From Ottelia alismoides (taxonomy: Eukaryota > Streptophyta > Magnoliopsida > Alismatales > Hydrocharitaceae), in the NCBI GenBank assembly GCA_037367405.1, contig JAZKJV010007260.1, forward strand, positions 124,001 to 188,000: a DNA stretch of 64,000 bases, given 5' to 3'. The position numbers were made by a program, and so were the translations under genes. Positions within the stretch are counted from its first letter, which is position 1, and each line of letters starts with the position of its first letter. Shown here one piece after another: positions 56,104 to 64,000 of this stretch. The notes under the pieces were generated by a model. It ran no database searches. It was not told the origin of the DNA and saw nothing but the letters and a program-made list of their open reading frames with translations.

Positions 56104-59100
56104 TGTTGGGAACAACGATCAATCCTATGGATATTGCAGGAGCGTTATCGAAACAACCACTTGATGTATTAACTGTAAATCAAAGGTAGAAGAAACATGA
56201 ATTATTCAAATAGTAAGCAAATAACTACAAATGCAAGAACAAAAGCAATCACAAGTGTACGGGGGATTTTAATGTGGAAATCCTCAATGTGAGGGGAAAA
56301 ACCACGAGGTTGATCACAACCTAAAATCAAGCATTATAATCGAAATAATCTCCCATGAGGGACTTACAAAATATCGACCTTCTATACGGTGCTACAGATC
56401 ACCAAACAATAGAGAATAGTAGAGAGGAGAAGTATCACCAAATGATAAATCCGTCGCCAAATTGTAGGGAGGAATGTTGGAGAAGAACTGCTCAAAAGAT
56501 GACTCCCTCCAAACTTTGCGGCAACCACAAACCTTCTTTCCTTTTCCTCTCTCTCTTTTTTCTTTCTTGGCTAGGAGAGCTTGTTTTGGGATGATCCTAT
56601 TGCACACCCCATAGCCCATATTTATGTTCCATGGAGATGAGCAAATAAGGAAACATGAATTCCTACTTCCAATAGGATTAGAAAAAAATGACTCCTAATC
56701 CTAAAAGGTTATTGATCTCCTCCTCCAATTAGTAATTGATTTTTTCTTTTTCCAAATAGGACTATCAATGTCCTATATATATGGACTAGGTTTCCACAAG
56801 GAGGGGGATCTATCCAATAAATCTCCCCATCACTGACGATGTGGGAACTGCTCCAAACGTGCGATGGAACAACATCTCTCAAACTTTTCAAGCAGCAAAG
56901 TCTTTGTCATCATATCAGCGTTGTTTTCATCTGTGTGGATCTTGTCGAGTACAAGTTGCTTCGATTCTAACACATCCCCGTATCCAATGATATCTGGCAT
57001 CGATGTGCTTCGATTTTGCATGGAATGTAGAGTTCTTGTCAAGGTGAATAGCACTCTGACTATCACAATATAACACACATTTGTTCTGATGAAAACCAAG
57101 TTCCTAAGTAAACTTCTTCATCCATAACAACCCCTTGCATGCCTCTGTAGCTGCAATAAATTTAGCCCATGTAGTTGATAGTGCCAAACACTTCTGAATC
57201 CTGGAATGCCAAGAAACTGTGCTACCTCCAAAGGACATCATGCAATCCAATATAGATCTTCTCCTATCAATGTCACCTACCATGTCTGAATCTGTGTATC
57301 TAAAAAGAATAGGCTTCTCTGCTCCAAAATAAAGAGGGTAGTTGCTAGTACCTCGAAGATATCTCAAGATCCATTTAACTACTTCCAAATTTTGTTTTCC
57401 TGGATTTGAGATGAACCTACTAATAACTCCAACTGCATGAGTAATATCTGGCCTCGTACAAACCATGGCATACATGAGACTACATGTGGTTGATGTATAG
57501 GGAACTCTTTCCATGTCTTTCTTCTCCTCAGTTGTCTTTGGACACTCCTTGGAGCTTAGTTTGAAATGTACTCCCAAAGATGTGCTTACGGGCTTGGCCT
57601 TATCCAAGAAGAACCTTTGAAGTACCTTCTCAATGTACTTTTCTTATGAAAACTGAAGTTTCCCTACTCCCCTGTCTCAAGCGATCTTCATGTTCATTAT
57701 CTGATTTGCGTGCCCCAAGTCCTTCATATCAAAGGACTTGCTCAACTCCTTCTTCAAGTCAGAAATTCCCCCTTCATTTTTCCTACAATCATCAACATAA
57801 AGCAGCAAAATGATGAAATCATCACCTGAAAATTCCTTCACGAAGACACAATGGTCTGAAGTGGTCTTAGAGTAACCGTGCTCCCCCATGAACGAGTCAA
57901 ATTCTTATACCATTGCATGGGCTCTCGCTTTAAGCTATATAGACTCTTCTTTAGTTTACAAACATAGTCTTCCTTGCCTTTGATTGTAAAGCCCTCAGGT
58001 TGCAACATATAGATTTCCTCCTCAAGATCACCATGGAAGAAGGTTGTCTTCACGTCCATCTGTTCAACCTCTAGGTTAAGACTAGCTACGAAGCTGAGAA
58101 CCGTCCTGATAAAAGACATCTTCACAACAGGAGAAAAGATCTCCTCAAAGTCCTCCCATCCTTTGATGAAAACCTTTCACAACCAACCTAACTTTGTACC
58201 TTGGGTTTGTAGAGTATCCATCATGTTTCACTCTATAAACCCATTCGTTTCTCAATGCGTGCTTGCCTTTAGGCAACTCCACAAGCTCAAAGGTGTGTTT
58301 ATCATGAAAGGGACTCCATCTCTTCTTTCATAACTTCTGCCCATTTCTCCTTGTTTGCATCTTACAAGGCTTCTTCATAATATTCAGTCTCACTACTATC
58401 TGTCAGCAAAATGTATTCTCATACAGAATATCTGGTTGAGCATCGCCTCTCACTCATAGGTCTTTGTGGTGGGAGAGCTTCAGAATAAGAAGAGCTCTCA
58501 TCATCCTGCCCACCATCACCATCATCTGCATCATCATCGTCATCATCATCATCATCAGGAGTAGAGATTTGCAGTACATCCTCATCATCTCTTGCATCTG
58601 ACACATGTTCATCAGCATCATTTGGCACCACATGTGGAGCACTCTGCAATGGAACCGGTTCCACATCATCTGGCTCATGGCTGCTCGAAGGAGAGTCTTT
58701 AGTTGCCTTCTAGATGTCCTCAATAGTTTGATCTTCAGAGAAGACTACATCTCTTCTCCTCACCAGCTTCTTCTCAACTGGATCATACAACCTGTAATCA
58801 AACTCATCTTGTCCATATCCTAAGAAAATGCACTACTTCATCTTTACGTCCAACTTGAACCTTTCATCCTTGGGGACGTGGACAAAAGCGCAACATCCAA
58901 AGACCCGCAAATAGTTGTAGGAGACATTATTTCCATGCCAAACCTGTCAGGAACATCACCATCCAAAGAAACATGTGGATATAGATTAATAACATGAACA
59001 AGAGTATAAAATGCTTCACACCAAAAAGAGTTAGGCAACTTAGCTTCAGAAAGGATACATCCAACTCTCTCCATCAAGGTCATGTTCATTCTCTCTGCTA

Positions 59101-61594
59101 TGCCATTCAACTGTGGCATCTTGGGTAGAGTCTTTTGGTACCTGATACCATGAGATCTGCAATACTCATCAAATGGCTCAATATACTCACCAACATTGTC
59201 ACTGTGGATGTATTTAAGTTTATTCCCAGATTGTCGCTCCACTAGTGCATGGAAGTCTTTGAAAATACCAAGTACTTGATCCTTCCTCTTTAAGAAGTAG
59301 ACTCAAACTTTTCTAAAAAAATTATCAATGAATGTAACAAAATAAAGTGCAACACTAAGAGAACTCACTTTCAAAGGACTACAAAGATCTATGTGGATAA
59401 GTTCTAATGAGTGCACCTTCCTGAAAGGTAGATGGATTTTGAAGGAGACTCTCGTCTGCTTCCCAGCCAAGCAGTGCATGCATCTCTCCAACTTCTCTTT
59501 CTTGATATATGCCAGCATATTCTTCCTCACAAACACTACAACCCCTTCTCGCTCATGTGACCCAATCGTCGATGCCACGGCTTAATGTATTTTACATCTC
59601 TAGTCTCATGTGCAATATCATGGGAAATGGATGCATTCATGATGTAAAGATTGTTGCTATACTTCTTACCATGGGAAACAACCAAGGACCCCAAGTAAGC
59701 TTCCATTGCCCACTACCAAAAATGTTGAGGTATCCATCATCATCAAGCTTTCCTACAGAAAAGATATTTAAGTGCATGTTTGGTGCATGCCTCAAATCTT
59801 TGAGTGTCAACAACGTTCCATTGGCATTCTTCAAAGAAACATTGTCAGTGCCAACAACAGAGAACAAAGAACCATTTCTCATCTTCAGTATGCCAAAATC
59901 ATCAGTTGTATATGAAGAGAAAAACTCTCTCTGAGATGCAACATGTAAAGCAGAACCACTGTCAACAAGCCCAGAAGTACCATCATGTGCGATATTCACC
60001 GTCTCCTCATCATAGACAATGAGGAGCTCATGTTTGCAGCTGCAGCAACTTGTTCATTCTTTTTATATTTTTTGTTTTCACCATTCTTGTTATCTCTCTT
60101 GATTTGGAAGCAATACTTCGTGATGTGTTCTTTCTTCTTGTAGGCACTTCATATTCTGATATCTGGATCTGAACTTGCTCCTGCTATTATCTCTGCCATA
60201 TCAGTCTAGATCATGCTCCTTCCTCTATTCTTTGTGACAAGAACCTTCGATTGTGAAGAGCTTCCTTGGGTTTTCCTATGCATCTCCTCCATTAAGAATG
60301 CCAGACTTGACAACCTCCAAAGAAATAACCACGTTAACAACAGAGTTAGTAAGTGAGACTTTGAAAGTCTCCCAAGAATCCGGTAGAGTAGCGGGCAATA
60401 ATAGTCCCAACATCTCATCTTTAAATTTTATTCCTATACTCGTTAGTTGACTTGTAATTTCTTGGAATTCATTCAGAAAATCTGGCGTAGAACTTTCCTC
60501 ATTGAACCTCAAGTTCACTAATCTTTTGAAAAGAAATAATTTGTTACTTCCCGTCTTGGAGGCATAAAGATTTTCCAACTTCCACCACAAACTTCTAACA
60601 TGGCTTTCATCTTGGATGTGGTTGTAGACATTCTCATCAACAAACTGTCTTATGAAGCCACAAACCTGCTCATGTTTAAATTCTCATTCCTCATCGGTTT
60701 TGGCTTCGATATTCTGCACGGAGAACATTAGAAGGTGTATAGCCTTCAAATATGAAAGATCCTTCATCTTGTTCTTCCACAAATTATAATTAGTCCCAAT
60801 AAAACTAATCATCCGTCACCAACCAAACTTCATCGTGTAATCCATCATTAAACATGCTCTGATATCAATTTGTTGGGAACAGTCAATCCCACAGATATTG
60901 CAGAAGCGTTATCGAAACAACCACTTGACAGATTAATTGTAAATTAAATGGTACAAGAATCACAAATAATCCGAATAGCAAGGAAATAAATACAAATGAT
61001 AGAACAAAAGCAATCATAAGCGCACGATAAATTTTAATGTGGAAAATCCTCAATGTGAGGGGAAAAATCATAGGGTTGAGCGCAATCCAAAACCAAGTAC
61101 TATGACCAAAATAATCTCCCATTAGAGGCTTACAAAATGCCTGTCCTCTATACGGTGCTATAAATCACCAAACAATGGAGAATAGTAGAGGAGAAATATC
61201 ACCAAATTTTAAATCCGTCACCAAGTTGTAGGGAAGAAAGCTGGAGAGGAACTGCTCCAAAAATTACTCCCTCCAAACTTTGCGGCAATCATGAACCTTC
61301 TTTCTTCTTCCCCTCTCTCTCTCTCTTAGTCTTATTTCTTTCTTGTGCTAGGATAGCTAGTATTGTGATGATCCTGGTATGCACCTCATACTCCCTATTA
61401 TACTCCATGAAGATGAGCAAATAAGGAAACATGAATTCTTACTTCCAGTAAGATTAGGAAAAAAATGTCTCATAATCTTAAAAGTAATTGATCTCCTCCT
61501 CGAAATAGTAATTGATTTTTCTTTTTCCAAATAGAATTACCAATGTCCTATATATATGGACTAGGTTCCAACAAGGAGGGAAATCTATCCAACG
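56104..61594 (-). mobile_element. Minus-strand Ty1/Copia retrotransposon with ~720-bp LTRs
   Basis: LTRs 56104-56819 and 60871-61594 both start TGTTGGGAACA. The ATAAG duplication (56099-56103, 61595-61599) is perfect. A reverse primer site (gctctgatatca) lies at 60856-60867. Minus-strand order is gag, protease, integrase, RT, RNase H. The LTRs differ at many sites and the coding region is badly decayed, so it is old. Confidence 0.93.
56830..60850 (-). pseudogene. Tnt1-like Copia gag-pol, decayed
   Basis: Minus-strand fragments from 5' to 3': Gag (60590-60276, WWKLENLYASKTGSNKLFLF, SSTPDFLNEFQ); protease (59999-59637, SGLVDSGSALHVAS, LRHAPNMHLNIFSVGKL); integrase (59578-59303 MHCLAGKQTRVSF, SLELIHIDLCSPLKV; 59242-58844 LKYIHSDNVGEYIEPFDEYC, RMNMTLMERVGCILSEAKLP); an acidic linker (58664-58419); RT (58125-57838 LNLEVEQMDVKTTFFHGDLE; 57889-57677 LLLYVDDCR); RNase H (57607-57104 YTDSDMVGDIDRRRSI; 57099-56830). 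Frames change repeatedly and stops are frequent. Confidence 0.88.
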
Positions 61595-61599
61595 ATAAG

Positions 61600-63553
61600 C
61601 AGACCAATGCAACAAGCAATCACCAATGTTGTCAAGAAAATTAAACCATCTCCAAGCTCTCTTCAACTTTCAAGGATGTTGTTGTTTTAATGGGTGGTAT
61701 GCATATTTAAATCCTTGTGCCCTTAAGTAAACTTTCATAACTCGGGGAATATCAGTAGTGGACATTATTGAATACCTTGTGCAATGACTAGGTTGGTGGC
61801 AAAGTACGTGATGATCCTCATGTAGGCACCGTTAAAAGTATCTTGTTGATTACGTTTATAGAAATACATGTAAATTTGTGGTTTTGTCACCTATCATAGA
61901 GATCAATGCTCTCAAACGCAAATATCCTATCAAAAGGATTTATTTAATCGTAGGCTCGCAAAGATTCAAAATTGTGTTTATTAAAATAGAAATACGTAAA
62001 TTCAAAAGTGTGCATTTGCGGTATTAGACAAACGATTCTAATGCCTCGCTCACTAGTCATTATTATCCATGTAGCAGGAGTAGGTATTCGATGTTCAATT
62101 TGTAGGGTTATCGGATACATAATAAAACAACATATGAGTGAGTACTCATATAAGTGAGTATTCGGAATTATTCGTTTTATATATTTTTTTCTAATTATTT
62201 TAAATATAAATTATTTTTAAGAAAATCATTCCTATATATTTACATAAATAAAGTCATTACTTGATTAAAAGAATTATACATAGTCGTTCCATCCACGATT
62301 ATACTAAGTTATTTTCCTAAACTTGAAATTATCATCATGTTTCTAATTGGATTGTGACCTAGCTGACTGAAATTTGAAATCAAGGGTTGGGTGTTATATT
62401 TGATTCCCAACTTGGTCGCATGTGCTCTTGCAAAATCAATATGAAATTCAAAAATTGTCATCCACTTGAAAGTGAAAAAATGAGAACAATGAAAAAAATC
62501 AAGCATAGCAATCATAAGAAATGTTCTTGCAATCTCATATAATTAACAAAATAATGTTACAGTGAAAAATAATCAAGCATATAATTAAAACTGAAAAAGA
62601 GAAATTTTTTGTATGTAACTTGCAAGAGGGAGGCAAGCTAGGCGATTAAAGTATCCCAGCATGGTCGAGTGGAGCAAAGGGGGGTGCTAGTCGCTAAATG
62701 AAAGGATCAATGTGCATCATCATTCACCAAATGAATGGATCGACTCCATTGCATTGCATAGTCGCTCCGGCTATTCGATCTAGTCGACTGACTGTTACAA
62801 CACTACGCACATTTGAAATCTCTCGTTATATCGTCCATTACTAGATACATAACAATGATTATTATTGGTTGGAAATGATTTTTTTATACTTGGAATGAAC
62901 AACAAATGGCATATATTTTGTTATATATCAGTAAGAAATTAGCAACAAATGAATATTATAGTTGGCGGCAATGATCATTGTTGCCTTTATCATTAATCGG
63001 TACAAAGTTAATAATAAAGGCAACAAGCAATTGGTCTTCGTATAAACCGTTGCTAATGATATAACTATAAAAAAATTACATCTGAAATATATTTAACAAC
63101 GGATTCCAAAATCGATGTCACCGTAGGATCGTTTTATTTTAGTGGTAACTTGTTGTTGATTATTGTCCCAATCAAACATGGTATGGATTACATGGATAGC
63201 TTAATTAAGTAGTGATGATGATCTCTTATTTTCTATATATATATATATATTGGCTCACTTATTTATCTTAGCAGACATCCCTTTTTCAGTAAAAATAAAA
63301 CACATGAAGACACAATCCATTCTACTGCTAATATTTCTTCATAAACAAAGTTAAAAACATCAAAGCAAACACAGAAAAGATGATGGAAATTCTATTGCTC
63401 AACAGCGGAAGAACGCCATCAATAATAATATTAGGCAACAAAAAAGATGGCCGAATTTTCCGTTTAATTTATTGATTTTTAAATGTATAAGAAAAAAATC
63501 TATATATTTGGGGAAAATTTCAAAAAAAGTTAAATGTCCACAATAATTAACTT
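61600..63553. other. AT-rich spacer downstream of the MYB gene
   Basis: No gene seen. 62840-63170 has repeated 'aacaatgattattattgg / ggcaacaagcaattgg' type sequence suggestive of an old element. A TA microsatellite lies at 63234-63250. The MYB 3' UTR presumably lies at the right end. Confidence 0.4.
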
Positions 63554-64000
63554 TCACGAGAAGAACAGATGGTCAAACTGCTGGTGGGAGTCAGCTGTGG
63601 CCTCAACTTCCATCAACAGCTTCATCCAGAAATCATCCACATCTTCCCCAACATCGTCTCGTTGCGAATTCTCCACCGGCCATAAGCCGCTCTCGTATGC
63701 GTTCAGCGGCGGCAGCTCCGTATCATCGACGAAGTACTCGTCGATGCTAAGGGCACCTCCATGGAACTCAGTGATCTCTCCGGTGGCATATGAAGCAGCC
63801 GTAGTAGTAACGGAGGACGGAGAGTCGAGCGTGTCCATCGACAACGAATGGTAGGACGTCGACGATGACACCGTCGAAGACGGCGTCGAGCAGTCACTCG
63901 TTTCTCCAAGCTTCTGTGCTGGCTTACATCGAGAGGGCACCGGAGCGGAGCTCCTAGCAAGCCGCTTCTTCAGGTGAGTGTTCCACACATTCTTGATCTC
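63554..64000 (-). CDS. R2R3-MYB transcription factor, last exon (partial at window edge)
   Basis: The open frame enters at 64000 with EIKNVWNTHLKKRLA, the end of the R3 repeat with its recognition-helix region, then 130 or so residues of regulatory C-terminus to TGA at 63556-63554. The C-terminus is Ser/Thr-rich (SSTVSSSTSYHSLSMDT) then acidic with aromatic residues (DVDDFWMKLLMEVEAT), a likely activation region. R2R3-MYBs bind DNA in the nucleus to control metabolism, development or stress genes. The subgroup cannot be decided from this part. The upstream exons lie outside the window. Confidence 0.9.
   Translation of the reverse strand, partial: EIKNVWNTHLKKRLARSSAPVPSRCKPAQKLGETSDCSTPSSTVSSSTSYHSLSMDTLDSPSSVTTTAASYATGEITEFHGGALSIDEYFVDDTELPPLNAYESGLWPVENSQRDDVGEDVDDFWMKLLMEVEATADSHQQFDHLFFS

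Overview
The window is nuclear DNA from a flowering plant. It has AT-rich intergenic DNA, GT-AG introns, a plant U-box/ARM ubiquitin ligase, the end of an R2R3-MYB gene and a dense load of plant transposable elements. I cannot name the species. Only two host genes are clear: a PUB4-like E3 ligase on the + strand (5' UTR from about 23.86 kb, coding exons 25459-25734, 49665-49781, 49897-51723 and 51804-51869) and the last exon of an R2R3-MYB on the - strand (63554-64000).

Layout. 1-5.7 kb: two copies of one non-autonomous LTR retrotransposon in opposite orientation (<1-2298 minus; 2930-5730 plus, flanked by GTGTC). 5.7-12.5 kb: degraded LTR-like DNA, a Tourist-like MITE (8161-8471), a hAT element (8641-9613) and gene-poor sequence. 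12510-21247: a complete 8.7-kb Mutator-like element (MULE) with about 135-bp inverted termini and a perfect 9-bp target duplication. It carries an uninterrupted 838-aa MuDR-type transposase, a six-exon plant-mobile-domain (PMD) gene with three lesions, and a 130-aa ORF whose N-terminus resembles the histone H3 tail. 21.3-23.6 kb: several MITEs. 23.86-51.9 kb: the PUB gene, whose first coding intron (25735-49664, about 23.9 kb) is largely transposons.

Inside that intron lie an Ac-like MITE, a 5'-truncated LINE with a 17-bp duplication, a hAT element with GATATATC-type arrays, and a deep nest. The host of the nest is a minus-strand Copia element with about 150-bp LTRs (32963-47741, GGGAG duplication). 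It has been interrupted by a Tourist MITE in its LTR, a 3.6-kb Ac-like hAT with a damaged transposase (34225-37865), a plus-strand Copia element (38249-43236) and a hAT MITE (44603-46035) that itself contains another hAT MITE (45303-45754). Each nested insertion from 34 kb to 46 kb is bounded by a matching target duplication, so the order of events can be read directly.

52-64 kb: a decayed hAT relic, an array of foldback MITEs embedded in TA/CT microsatellites (54.5-55.85 kb), another minus-strand Copia element (56104-61594, ATAAG duplication) and the MYB exon.

The most interesting item is the MULE, which pairs a transposase with two accessory genes. One belongs to a family tied to transposon silencing. 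The other begins with a sequence matching seven of the first ten residues of mature histone H3, including the ARKS block around lysine 9.
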